Assembly (NCBI GenBank): GCA_036405815.1 | Contig: DASWWX010000019.1 | Coordinates: forward strand, 1-64,000 | Source: Solimonas sp036405815 | GTDB taxonomy: Bacteria; Pseudomonadota; Gammaproteobacteria; Nevskiales; Nevskiaceae | Length of the DNA stretch: 64,000 nucleotides | Direction of reading: 5' to 3' | Shown here: positions 54,883-63,267 of the stretch, piece by piece | How positions within the stretch are numbered: position 1 is the stretch's first letter | Layout of the letters: each line of letters starts with the position of its first letter | Translations under genes and position numbers: made by a program | Notes under the pieces: model-generated | Seen by the model: the letters and a program-made list of their open reading frames with translations, nothing else | Database searches by the model: none | What the model was told of the DNA's origin: nothing

Positions 54883-55535
54883 ACGCCAGCAAACGCCAGC
54901 AGATCTATAGGCGCCTGCGCGACGCCAACCCCGCGCCCACCACCGAACTGCACTACGCCACGCCGTTCGAACTGCTGGTCGCCGTCGTGCTATCGGCACA
55001 GGCCACCGACGTCGGCGTCAACAAGGCGACGGCGCGGTTGTTTCCGGTCGCCAATACCCCCAAGGCGATTCTCCAGCTGGGCGAGGAGCGCGTGCGCGAT
55101 TACATCAAGACCATCGGTCTTTATCAGACCAAGGCCAAGAACGTGATCGGCCTGTGCCAGCAGTTGATCGAGCTGCATGGCGGTGAGGTGCCACGCTCGC
55201 GGGAAGCCCTGGAAGCGCTGCCTGGCGTTGGCCGCAAGACCGCCAACGTCGTGCTCAATACCGCCTTTGGCGAGCCCACGATCGCGGTCGATACCCACAT
55301 CTTCCGCGTCGCCAACCGCACAGGGCTGGCACCGGGGAAAACGGTGCGCGCGGTCGAGGACAGGCTGGTAAAGTTCACGCCCGCCGAGTTCGCGCGCGAT
55401 GCGCACCACTGGCTGATCCTGCACGGCCGCTACGTGTGCAAGGCACGCAAGCCCGAGTGCCCACGCTGCACGATTCACGATCTCTGCGAGTATCGGCACA
55501 AGACACCGGACGCAACCCCGCCGCTCACCGATTGA
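54879..55535 (+). CDS. nth: Endonuclease III
   Basis: A base-excision repair DNA glycosylase/AP lyase for oxidised pyrimidines. The 218-residue product has the helix-hairpin-helix LPGVGRKTANVV with catalytic Lys120, catalytic Asp138 (AVDTHIFRV), and a C-terminal 4Fe-4S loop (CKARKPECPRCTIHDLC). It is the last gene of the rnf-like operon, as in many gammaproteobacteria where nth follows rnfE. Confidence 0.97.
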   Translation: MNASKRQQIYRRLRDANPAPTTELHYATPFELLVAVVLSAQATDVGVNKATARLFPVANTPKAILQLGEERVRDYIKTIGLYQTKAKNVIGLCQQLIELHGGEVPRSREALEALPGVGRKTANVVLNTAFGEPTIAVDTHIFRVANRTGLAPGKTVRAVEDRLVKFTPAEFARDAHHWLILHGRYVCKARKPECPRCTIHDLCEYRHKTPDATPPLTD

Positions 55536-55559
55536 GCGGCTGCCGCATCGAATCGGAGA

Positions 55560-56678
55560 TCAGGCAGCCAGCGCCTGCTCCACCGGCTGATGCGCATGGC
55601 CCAGCGCCTCGGCCACGGCGCGATAAGTCACGCGGCCGCGATGAATGTTGAGACCGTCGCGCAGATTTGGATCGTCGCGCAACGCCTGGCGGTAGCCTTT
55701 ATCCGCCAGCGCCAGCACGAACGGCAGCGTCGCGTTGGTCAGTGCGAAGGTCGAGGTTCTTGCCACGCCGCCGGGCATGTTGGCGACGCAGTAATGCACC
55801 ACGCCGTCGATGACGTAGGTCGGCTCCTGGTGCGTGGTGGGGTGCGAGGTCTCGAAGCAGCCGCCCTGGTCGATGGCGACATCCACCATGACCGAGCCGT
55901 TTGGAATGGACTTCAGCATGTCACGCGTCACCAGCTTCGGTGCGGCCGCACCCGGCACCAGCACGGCGCCGATCACCAGGTCTGCCCGCATCACGCAAGT
56001 CTCGACCGCATCGCGCGTCGAATACAGCGTGGTCGCGCGATTCTCGAACACGCTGTCCAACCAATTCAGGCGCGCCAGCGAACGGTCGATGATCGTCACG
56101 CGCGCGCCCATACCGATCGCAATGCGCGCGGCGTTGTAACCCACCACGCCGCCGCCGATGATCACCACCTCGGCCGCCGGCACGCCCGGCACGCCACCGA
56201 GCAGCACGCCATTGCCGCCGGCCGCCTTTTCCATGGCATGCGCGCCGGCCTGGATCGACATGCGGCCTGCGACCTCACTCATCGGCGCCAGCAGCGGCAA
56301 ACCGCCGCGCGCATCCGTCACCGTCTCATAGGCAATCGCCGTGCAACCGGATGCCAGCAATCCCTGGGTCTGCGCAGGGTCCGGCGCCAAATGCAGGTAG
56401 GTGAACAACACCTGATCCTCGCGCAACATCCGGCATTCGCCAGCCTGCGGCTCCTTGACCTTGACGATCAGGTCCGCGCGCGCGAATACATCCGCCGCCG
56501 TCGGCAGAATGCGTGCGCCGGCTGCAACGTACTGATCGTCACTCAAGCCAATGCCCGCGCCGGCGCGCGTCTCGATCAGCACTTCGTGCCCGTGCGTCAC
56601 CAGCTCCCGCACGCCGGCCGGCGTCAGGCCGACGCGATATTCATGATTCTTGATTTCCTTGGGGGTTCCGATGCGCAT
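55560..56678 (-). CDS. ald: Alanine dehydrogenase
   Basis: NAD-dependent interconversion of L-alanine and pyruvate plus ammonia. The 372-residue product begins MRIGTPKEIKNHEYRVGLTP, with LIVKVKEPQAGECRMLREDQ, LFTYLHLAPDP, the Rossmann segment EVVIIGGGVVGYNAARIAIG and VDVAIDQGGCFETSHPTTHQ. Length is normal. It is convergent with nth. Confidence 0.97.
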   Translation of the reverse strand: MRIGTPKEIKNHEYRVGLTPAGVRELVTHGHEVLIETRAGAGIGLSDDQYVAAGARILPTAADVFARADLIVKVKEPQAGECRMLREDQVLFTYLHLAPDPAQTQGLLASGCTAIAYETVTDARGGLPLLAPMSEVAGRMSIQAGAHAMEKAAGGNGVLLGGVPGVPAAEVVIIGGGVVGYNAARIAIGMGARVTIIDRSLARLNWLDSVFENRATTLYSTRDAVETCVMRADLVIGAVLVPGAAAPKLVTRDMLKSIPNGSVMVDVAIDQGGCFETSHPTTHQEPTYVIDGVVHYCVANMPGGVARTSTFALTNATLPFVLALADKGYRQALRDDPNLRDGLNIHRGRVTYRAVAEALGHAHQPVEQALAA

Positions 56679-56806
56679 CGAAGGCTCCGGCAGAGACTGA
56701 CTCGGATTATCCGCGCCGATTCTGCGCCTCGCCTCGTGGAATTCCCCCAGCCGACGACATCGACCTCTACAATCGGCGCTCCCCTGACCCTATCCGCGGA
56801 GCCGGC

Positions 56807-57157
56807 ATGCCACCTCGCCCGATGTTCGCCACGCTGACCTATCTCGCCCTGGCCATCGGGGTCGGCCTCACCGCGTACTACGGGCAAGCCTGGTATGAGC
56901 TGCAGGACTACAGCGAGGCCGATATCGAGGCCTCGACCGAACTCAACCTGCGAATGGATTTGCAGCGTCGCGGCCCGCACCTGCAACCCGATGCCGACAA
57001 GCTCGAACAGCTCCGCACCCAGGTTCGCGCCGAAGTCGAAGGCGAGATCAACCGCGAGCGAGAAACGATCCAGAGCCGTTTTGCGATCGGTCTGATCGCG
57101 CTCGTGGTGGGGTTAGGGCAGCTACTGTCGCAACGCGTGATGGCAAGAAACCGATAG
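56807..57157 (+). CDS. Small two-helix membrane protein
   Basis: A 116-residue protein with hydrophobic segments at both ends (FATLTYLALAIGVGLTAYYG; FAIGLIALVVGLGQLL) and a charged, probably helical middle (EQLRTQVRAEVEGEINRERE). It is probably anchored by both ends in the inner membrane with a soluble loop. A GGAG site precedes the ATG; an in-frame ATG 5 codons on is possible. No function known. Confidence 0.72.
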   Translation: MPPRPMFATLTYLALAIGVGLTAYYGQAWYELQDYSEADIEASTELNLRMDLQRRGPHLQPDADKLEQLRTQVRAEVEGEINRERETIQSRFAIGLIALVVGLGQLLSQRVMARNR

Positions 57158-57166
57158 CACCGAAAC

Positions 57167-57193
57167 AAAAAAGGGGCGATCAAAGATCGCCCC
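57167..57193 (-). terminator. Rho-independent terminator of the Ig-repeat lipoprotein gene
   Basis: On the minus strand GGGGCGATC / GATCGCCCC (9-bp stem, 3-base loop) followed by TTTTTT, 24 bp past the stop. Confidence 0.88.
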
Positions 57194-57216
57194 CAATGAA
57201 GCCATGTTACTACACC

Positions 57217-58233
57217 CTAATTGGCGTTAGCGCAGGAAGTCGACGTGCCGTAAGGACTGGGATCTCCCGGCGGATTGCCCTCCTCGAAATCCTCCGCAGA
57301 GATCGGCAGCACAAAATTACGGACCTCCAGACTCTCCGAACCGTCGACGGAGGCAGTCGCCGAAAGCTCTACCAGAACCCAATTACCTCGATCCTGCGGA
57401 TAGACGATGCCGAACTCCGCGATGCCGTTTGCGTCCAGCGGCACCGTTTCCGGAACCGTCGCAATGTTGCCCGGATCGAGTATGAAGTTGAGGTTATCGT
57501 CCTCGCCCGGATCAAGGATCCCATTACTGTTCGCGTCCTCGCTGCGGCAGCCGAACTCACGTGCGCCCAGCAGCGGATCGGGAACTGCAGGCGGCCGCGG
57601 GACTCGATAGACAATACCGAGTTCACCCGTAATTGGATCCTCGGCGTAGAAGCCCTTCTGGTATTCAAGCGGCCGTATCTTCAACCGGAAGACCGTGGAG
57701 GGCGGCGCCGGATTGCCCGCCGCATCGGTGATGATCGCCGTATAGGGCAGTCGGTAGGTGGTCGTGCTGTTCTCGAAGATCTCGTTACCGGTGCCCAGGG
57801 TGATGCGCAGCGCCGTGCCACCCACCGTCAGCGAGGTCGTGCTGTTCGGCACCCCCGCGACCCTCGCCGTGATGCGGACGCCATTGGTGGCGCTGGACGT
57901 CGACGAAGAGCGGTAAGTCACGCTGACCGCACCCTGCGAGTTGGTGAGGCCGGTAGCCGCCGACAGCGAACCGCCCGTCGGGTCCGAGAGCGTGAAATCC
58001 ACCCGGGCATTCTTGACCAGATTGTTCTGCGCATCACGCACAACCGCGCGGATAGTGCTCGAACTGTTCAGTCCGATCTTGGCGGGTTCCGCCTGCACGT
58101 TCACGCTGGCCGGGTTGATCGCAACAAACTCACCGCGCAAGGTCGCGGAGACTCCGCCTTTGCCGGGTGCCACCGCGGTGATCAGGAACTCACCGGCCCC
58201 ATCGGCCCCATTGGACTGAATAGTGAAGGGCAA
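57217..58233 (-). CDS. C-terminal part of frameshifted Ig-repeat lipoprotein
   Basis: An open frame continuing the upstream Ig-repeat protein after a one-base frameshift in a 9-C tract (58252-58260). As written the first ATG gives 338 residues. With one C removed the join reads TAPPGPTAGQLPFTIQ without a break, and the full gene 57217-60433 becomes 1,072 codons. This part has two more Ig-like segments and a C-terminal domain rich in Asp/Gly/Asn with EFGCRSEDANSNGILDPGED (dockerin- or calcium-loop-like) and a few Cys. It probably has no separate translation start in the cell. Confidence 0.7.
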   Translation of the reverse strand: MPFTIQSNGADGAGEFLITAVAPGKGGVSATLRGEFVAINPASVNVQAEPAKIGLNSSSTIRAVVRDAQNNLVKNARVDFTLSDPTGGSLSAATGLTNSQGAVSVTYRSSSTSSATNGVRITARVAGVPNSTTSLTVGGTALRITLGTGNEIFENSTTTYRLPYTAIITDAAGNPAPPSTVFRLKIRPLEYQKGFYAEDPITGELGIVYRVPRPPAVPDPLLGAREFGCRSEDANSNGILDPGEDDNLNFILDPGNIATVPETVPLDANGIAEFGIVYPQDRGNWVLVELSATASVDGSESLEVRNFVLPISAEDFEEGNPPGDPSPYGTSTSCANAN

Positions 58234-60433
58234 CTGCCCTGCCGTAGGTCCGGGGGGGGGCGGTCACGCCGCTGGCGGCCGACAACATGCCGCGTGTTGT
58301 GCTGAGCTGCAGCGTCTCGCCACTCACGGCCACGCCGTTCTCGCGCAGCGTTGCCACCACGTTCGCCACCGTACCGAAGTTGAACTCCGTAGGGGTCCCC
58401 GGGTTGAAGGCAAGCGTCAGCGTGACGCCACCGATACGAATCGTGGGGGTCTGGGCACTCACACCAATGGCGGTCGCCGTCAGGCGCTCATCGCCATTGG
58501 CGGTCGGCAGATACGTGAAGGTGGCGACGCCTTGAGCATTGGAGTTGACCGTGGCCGATCCGCTGCTGCCGTTGATCGTCCCCAGCAACGCCGTCGACGA
58601 CAAGGTGACGGGTCGATTGGCAACCACTGCGTTCCCGGAATCGCGCACCGAAACGACAATGGTTTCAGCGACGCCGACGCTAGCGGCCTGCGGGGCGTTG
58701 ATCGTGACCTGGCTACCGACCACCTGAACCGACACGGTCCCCGAGGACGCGCCGGACTGGGCACGTACCGTAATCGGCCGCACCGTGGGATCGCCGCCGG
58801 TCGACAGCAGGGCCTCGGCCGTACCGGTGACATCCGTAATGCCGCGCGTAACCTGCAATGCGCCGCCACCGCTGACCGTCGAGAACTGCACGGCCGCGTT
58901 CTGGACCAGCGTATTGTTGCTGTCGCGAACCACGGCGGTAATGCGCACACCGTTTGCCGGCACGCTCACATTGGACTGCAGATCGGGGCTTGCCGCGAGC
59001 ACGACCACGCCGGCCGCCTGTTCCACCACGCTGATGGAGCGCGTCGCCTCCAGAATCTGCCCGCCATCGGTGGCCCCCGCCGTCACGAGAATGGTTCTGG
59101 GCGAGGGATCGCCGCCGGTGGTCAAGACGGCTGTGGCGGTACCCGCTGCATCGGTGACACCGCGGGTCACTTGAATCTGTCCGCCTTCAGCGATGAACTG
59201 CACCTGCACGTTCGGCAGTGGCGTACCGCTGGCATCTCTTAGCGTCGCTGTGAAAACGATACCCTGCGCGGGCGTCTCCGCCCGCGGCGACAGCTGATCG
59301 CTCGTAGAGGTCAGAGTCAGGCTAGCGGCACTGCGGACCTGGATCGCCAGCGGCGACGAATTCACGCCATCGGCACTGGCGGTGACGGTGGCCGTTCGGG
59401 GCGTGGCGTTGCCGCCGGCCGTGGCAATCGCGGTGGCGCGCCCGGACCCATCGGTCACGGCTTGCGTCACCTGCAGGACGACACCGGAGGCCGAAAAGGT
59501 CACCGGCACGCCGACGAGCGCCTGCCCGTTGGGTCCCGCCACGGTAGCGGTAACAGTAATGCCCTGATCCGGGCTATTCGCCGTGGGCGACAGGACGTTC
59601 CGGTTCGCCGACAGGCCGACGCTGGTGGCCGTCTGTGTGGAACGGACCTGGATCGTGACGGGAACGCTTTCGGCGCCGCCCGACCCATCCGTCAGGTTCG
59701 TCACCTGCGCGGTGATGACAATCGAGCGTGGCGAGGGGTCGCCTCCAGTGGTGAGCACGGCCTGAATCTGTCCAGCACCGTTCGTACGCCCTTCACTCGG
59801 ACTGATTAGACCACCGCTGGTGGAAGCCTGATTGAAGTTGACGCGGACGTTCGACGCCGGAGTGCCATCCGGATTACGCACCGTGGCTGTCAGAGTCACA
59901 CCAGCCGCTGTGGAATCGGCGTTGGGATCCAGTCGATTGGAGCTGGCGGCCAAGGAAACGTTGGGTACGGCGCTCACGGAATTCGGATCCACCACAGCGA
60001 TGCTGCGCAATTCACTCTGCGCGGAGCCCGCCCTTGCGCGCACCTCGATAGAGCGCGGAAAGCTTGCGTTGCCACCGGTGGTCAGGATGGCCGTCGCGGT
60101 GCCATCGGCCCCTGTCGTTCCGGAGCTGATGATCAGCGCCCCAGCGCCGGATACCACCGAGAACGTCACCGGCGCATTGGACACCGCAATCCCGTTGCGA
60201 TCGGTCACAATGGCCGTCAGCGTCGCGCCTTCGGTCGCAGTATCCGCGTCCGCCGACAGTTGCTGGCGATTGCTCAGCAACACCACGGAGGCCGGCGTCG
60301 AGGAGGGCCCCGTCGTGCCCCCGCCTCCACCGCCAAGTCCGCCGCCACCACCATCACCCAGCGTGGCGCCGCCACCGCAGGCCGACAGAACGAGCGCAGC
60401 CGCCAGCGATAGCACAGACTTGAACGTACGCAT
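58190..60433 (-). CDS. Surface lipoprotein with invasin-like Ig repeats (N-terminal part, frameshifted)
   Basis: Starts MRTFKSVLSLAAALVLSAC with an LSAC lipobox and a GGGGGA site, followed by a Gly-rich linker and six to seven Big_1/invasin-type repeats of about 90-100 residues. Each repeat carries a version of the ASxxxLxPxA... pattern, GVTVTATVRN-like strand, TDxxGxAxAxLTTGGDPSPR and xIxVTA. The gene is open until a 9-base C tract, after which the frame ends in about 20 unrelated residues; the continuation lies in the next frame (57217-58233). The tract makes phase variation, or a sequencing error, possible. A surface adhesin or structural role is inferred from the architecture. Confidence 0.82.
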   Translation of the reverse strand: MRTFKSVLSLAAALVLSACGGGATLGDGGGGGLGGGGGGTTGPSSTPASVVLLSNRQQLSADADTATEGATLTAIVTDRNGIAVSNAPVTFSVVSGAGALIISSGTTGADGTATAILTTGGNASFPRSIEVRARAGSAQSELRSIAVVDPNSVSAVPNVSLAASSNRLDPNADSTAAGVTLTATVRNPDGTPASNVRVNFNQASTSGGLISPSEGRTNGAGQIQAVLTTGGDPSPRSIVITAQVTNLTDGSGGAESVPVTIQVRSTQTATSVGLSANRNVLSPTANSPDQGITVTATVAGPNGQALVGVPVTFSASGVVLQVTQAVTDGSGRATAIATAGGNATPRTATVTASADGVNSSPLAIQVRSAASLTLTSTSDQLSPRAETPAQGIVFTATLRDASGTPLPNVQVQFIAEGGQIQVTRGVTDAAGTATAVLTTGGDPSPRTILVTAGATDGGQILEATRSISVVEQAAGVVVLAASPDLQSNVSVPANGVRITAVVRDSNNTLVQNAAVQFSTVSGGGALQVTRGITDVTGTAEALLSTGGDPTVRPITVRAQSGASSGTVSVQVVGSQVTINAPQAASVGVAETIVVSVRDSGNAVVANRPVTLSSTALLGTINGSSGSATVNSNAQGVATFTYLPTANGDERLTATAIGVSAQTPTIRIGGVTLTLAFNPGTPTEFNFGTVANVVATLRENGVAVSGETLQLSTTRGMLSAASGVTAPPRTYGRAVALHYSVQWGRWGR
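58252..58260. repeat. G9/C9 homopolymer tract at the frameshift
   Basis: Nine consecutive G on the plus strand (C9 on the coding strand). Eight or eleven residues would restore one continuous 1,071-residue reading frame; nine does not. Such tracts are the classic substrate for slipped-strand phase variation and are also prone to sequencing error. Confidence 0.8.
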
Positions 60434-60578
60434 GAATCGCATCCCCCGCCGCAGCGACCTGCAGCCATAGACAGTGCTCTGGATGCTATCCCGGAAATCC
60501 AGCAAAAACAAGAAAATCGAACGATAAGTCAATGCTTATTCGAAGATCAGGGCCCGGCCTGCCGCCACGGTCCTTTGC

Positions 60579-60654
60579 TGGTGCCCTTGGCAGGAATCGA
60601 ACCTGCGACCTACCGCTTAGGAGGCGGTCGCTCTATCCACTGAGCTACAAGGGC
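60579..60654 (-). tRNA. tRNA-Arg (anticodon CCT)
   Basis: The minus strand folds into a standard cloverleaf: acceptor GCCCTTG/CAAGGGC, D-arm GCTC/GAGC, anticodon stem ACCGC/GCGGT around loop CTCCTAA (anticodon CCT, reads AGG), T-arm GCAGG/CCTGC with TTCGATT, and an encoded CCA end. 76 bases including CCA. Confidence 0.97.
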
Positions 60655-60689
60655 GTGCGCGGGCCGCGGATGATACGGGCGACGCCCGT

Positions 60690-61454
60690 CTATTTCAGCA
60701 CCTGCCCCAGGAACGCCCGCAGGCGCTCGTTGTCAGGATTGCCGAAAAACCGTTGCGGTTCCGCGGCATAGGCCAGTTCGCCGGACTCCATGAACAGCAC
60801 GCGGTCGGCCACCGCGCGCGCGAAGCCCATCTCATGCGTGACCACGCACATGGTCATCCCCTCGGCGGCGAGCGCCTTCATGACGTCGAGCACTTCGTTG
60901 ACCTTTTCAGGATCGAGTGCGCTGGTGGGCTCGTCGAACAGCATGACCTCGGGTTGCATCGCCAATGCACGTGCGATGGCAACGCGCTGCTGCTGACCGC
61001 CGGACAGCTGGGCCGGATAAGACGCCGCCTTGTCGCTCAGGCCCACCTTGGCCAGCAGTCGCTCGGCGCGCGCACTCGCGTCGGCTTCGGCGACACCCGC
61101 GACCTTGCGGGGCGCGAGCGTCAGGTTCTCCAGCACGGTGCGATGCGGAAACAGATTGAAGGCCTGGAACACCATGCCGACACGCGCGCGCAGGCGGTTG
61201 AGGTTCGCGCCTGGATCGTGCACGGCGTGCCCGAGCACGCGCACCCCGCCATCGCTGATCGTCTCCAGCGCGTTCAGCGTCCGCAGCAGCGTGGATTTGC
61301 CGGAACCGCTGGGGCCGACGATGCAGACCACCTCGCCTCGTCGCACCTGCAGCGAAACACCACGCAGCGCCTCGACACCGTTGGCGTAACGCTTGCAGAC
61401 ACCTCGGGCGTCGATCAGCACGTCGCCATCGGCATCGAGCGTCGTCTCAGTCAT
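60690..61454 (-). CDS. Polar amino-acid ABC transporter ATPase (GlnQ type)
   Basis: Powers amino-acid import. The 254-residue product has Walker A GPSGSGKSTLL, the Q-loop VFQAFNLFPHRTVLEN typical of polar amino-acid importers, signature LSGGQQQRVAIARAL, Walker B VMLFDEPTSALDPE and the switch His in VTHEMGFARAVAD. It overlaps the permease gene by 8 bp. Confidence 0.95.
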   Translation of the reverse strand: MTETTLDADGDVLIDARGVCKRYANGVEALRGVSLQVRRGEVVCIVGPSGSGKSTLLRTLNALETISDGGVRVLGHAVHDPGANLNRLRARVGMVFQAFNLFPHRTVLENLTLAPRKVAGVAEADASARAERLLAKVGLSDKAASYPAQLSGGQQQRVAIARALAMQPEVMLFDEPTSALDPEKVNEVLDVMKALAAEGMTMCVVTHEMGFARAVADRVLFMESGELAYAAEPQRFFGNPDNERLRAFLGQVLK

Positions 61455-62394
61455 GCGCCAACCTCTTCTCCAGGCGCCGCACCCACAGCGACAAGGCGCC
61501 GGTCAGCAGCAGATACATCGCCGCGACGGTGAACCAGACCTCGAAGGGGCTGAACGTGGAACTCACCACCTCGCGGCCCGCCTTGGTCAGATCGGTCAGC
61601 GCCATGATCGAAACCAGCGAGGAGTCCTTGATCAGATTGATGAACTGTCCGGCCAGCGGCGGCAGCGCCTTCTTGAACGCCTGCGGCAGAATGACTTCGC
61701 GCATCGCCTGGACATACGACATGCCAAGGCTGCGGGCCGCCTCCATCTGCCCGCGCGGCACCGCCTCGATGCCGGCGCGCACGATTTCGGCGACGTAGGC
61801 CCCCGTGAACACCGACAGCGCCGCCACGCCCGCGGCAAAGGCGGAGAGATTCAGCACCGTGCCAACGAAGAAGTAGAAGATGAAGATCTGCACCAGCAGC
61901 GGCGTACCGCGCACGATCTCGACATAGGTCGCCGCCAGCGCGCGGGCCGCGGGGTTGTGCGCAACACGGCCCAGCCCGGCGACCACGCCGAAAACGAGGG
62001 CGAAGACCAGGGACGCTGCCGAAATCTTCAGCGTCAGCCAAAGCCCCAGGATCAACGGGCCCAGCTTCCACCCCGGCGTGCGCGCCAGAATGTCGTTCTG
62101 GAATACGAGGTCGCCGTCACCGGCCAAGGCCTGCGCATAGTCGCGATAGGTCTGCTGCCGGCCACCGTTAAGTTCGCTGAGCGTCAACGTCGCACCGTCG
62201 CGGGTCAACGCAACGAAGCCGTCGAACGGCGCCAGGATCTCGTCGCCTTCGTTACTGACGAGATACTGGGGGATGCGCTCCCAGTGCCAGTTGTAGTCGA
62301 TGCGCTTGGCGGCGAAATAGACCGCGCCCGCGAACATCGCCAGCACCAGCCCATAGACGCCGTACCACAGCCCGTTTCGGGCGCCGGTGCTCAC
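61447..62394 (-). CDS. Amino-acid ABC transporter permease
   Basis: The membrane channel of the same importer. I start at a GTG with an AGGAA site 8 bases upstream (315 aa); an earlier ATG would overlap the binding-protein gene by 59 bp. One N-terminal helix is followed by an unusual periplasmic insert (about residues 35-100, LVSNEGDEILAPFDGFVALT) before the HisM-type permease core with TLKISAASLVFALVFGVVAG, EIVRGTPLLVQIFIFYF, and the EAA loop VPRGQMEAARSLGMSYVQAM. The insert is larger than in minimal permeases. Confidence 0.92.
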   Translation of the reverse strand: MSTGARNGLWYGVYGLVLAMFAGAVYFAAKRIDYNWHWERIPQYLVSNEGDEILAPFDGFVALTRDGATLTLSELNGGRQQTYRDYAQALAGDGDLVFQNDILARTPGWKLGPLILGLWLTLKISAASLVFALVFGVVAGLGRVAHNPAARALAATYVEIVRGTPLLVQIFIFYFFVGTVLNLSAFAAGVAALSVFTGAYVAEIVRAGIEAVPRGQMEAARSLGMSYVQAMREVILPQAFKKALPPLAGQFINLIKDSSLVSIMALTDLTKAGREVVSSTFSPFEVWFTVAAMYLLLTGALSLWVRRLEKRLAHD

Positions 62395-62422
62395 TCGGCC
62401 ATTCCTGTCGATCGGACGAGGA

Positions 62423-63211
62423 TCACTGCACGTTCTGCAGCCAGGCGCTGCCTTCGAACCACTTGCGATACAGCGCGTCATAAATGCCGTCGCGCTTGAT
62501 CTGTGCCAGGAAGTTGTTCATCCAGTTGAGCATGTCCGGATCGCCCTTGCGCACCGCCCACGCCAGCGCCTCCTGCGTGAAGGGCTCCTTCAGGTGCACG
62601 ATGCGATCGGCATGCTGCGCGGCGTAAACCGCGTTGAACGGCAGATCGTAAACAAAAGCATCGGCGCGCCCATTGCGCACTTCCATCGCCGCATCGGCTT
62701 CCGACTCGAACTGCTTGAGCCGCGCATTGGGGAAGAACTTTCGCGCAGCGATGTCACCGGTCGTCCCCAACTTGGCAACGATCAGATACCGCGGATCGTT
62801 GAGCTGATCGTAGCGCTGCACGGTCGTGGCGTGCTTGGGCTGCATCAGAACGGTCTGCCCGATCATCACGTAGGGATCGCAGAAGTTGACCTTGAGATTG
62901 CGCTCGGGCGTGATCGTCATGCCGCCCATCAGCAGATCGAACTTGCCGGTCAGCAAGGCGGGGATGATGCCGTCCCATTGCGTGTTGACCAATGTCAGCT
63001 TCACGCCCATGTAGCGCGCCATCAGCCGCGCCAGGTCAACGTCGAAGCCGATGATATTGCCCTTCTTGTCGAGCATCTCGAAGGGCATGTAGCCCGCCTC
63101 CAGACCCACGCGCAACTCGCCACGCTTGATGATCTGGTCGAGCGTGGAGGTTTGCGCCGCGGCCGGCAGGCACAGCAGCAGCGCGCAGAGCGCGCCCAGG
63201 ATTCTCCTCAT
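62423..63211 (-). CDS. Amino-acid ABC transporter substrate-binding protein
   Basis: A periplasmic SBP_bac_3 binding protein, 262 residues, with a signal peptide (LGALCALLLCLPAAAQ). Landmarks: GELRVGLEAGYMPFEMLDKK, IGFDVDLARLMARYMGVKL, WDGIIPALLTGKFDLLMGGM, TPERNLKVNFCDPYV and AKLGTTGDIAARKFFP. Ligand not predictable beyond a polar or cationic amino acid. First gene of the SBP-permease-ATPase operon. Confidence 0.94.
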   Translation of the reverse strand: MRRILGALCALLLCLPAAAQTSTLDQIIKRGELRVGLEAGYMPFEMLDKKGNIIGFDVDLARLMARYMGVKLTLVNTQWDGIIPALLTGKFDLLMGGMTITPERNLKVNFCDPYVMIGQTVLMQPKHATTVQRYDQLNDPRYLIVAKLGTTGDIAARKFFPNARLKQFESEADAAMEVRNGRADAFVYDLPFNAVYAAQHADRIVHLKEPFTQEALAWAVRKGDPDMLNWMNNFLAQIKRDGIYDALYRKWFEGSAWLQNVQ

Positions 63212-63267
63212 GCGCAGAACCGATCCGGGACTAGAATGAATTCATTACAACAGATTCCGGCGAGCCG

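Noticed and set aside
57217..58233. C-terminal Ig-repeat frame as an independent gene
   Set aside because: No ribosome site or signal peptide; its sequence continues the upstream lipoprotein once the C9 tract is corrected by one base.
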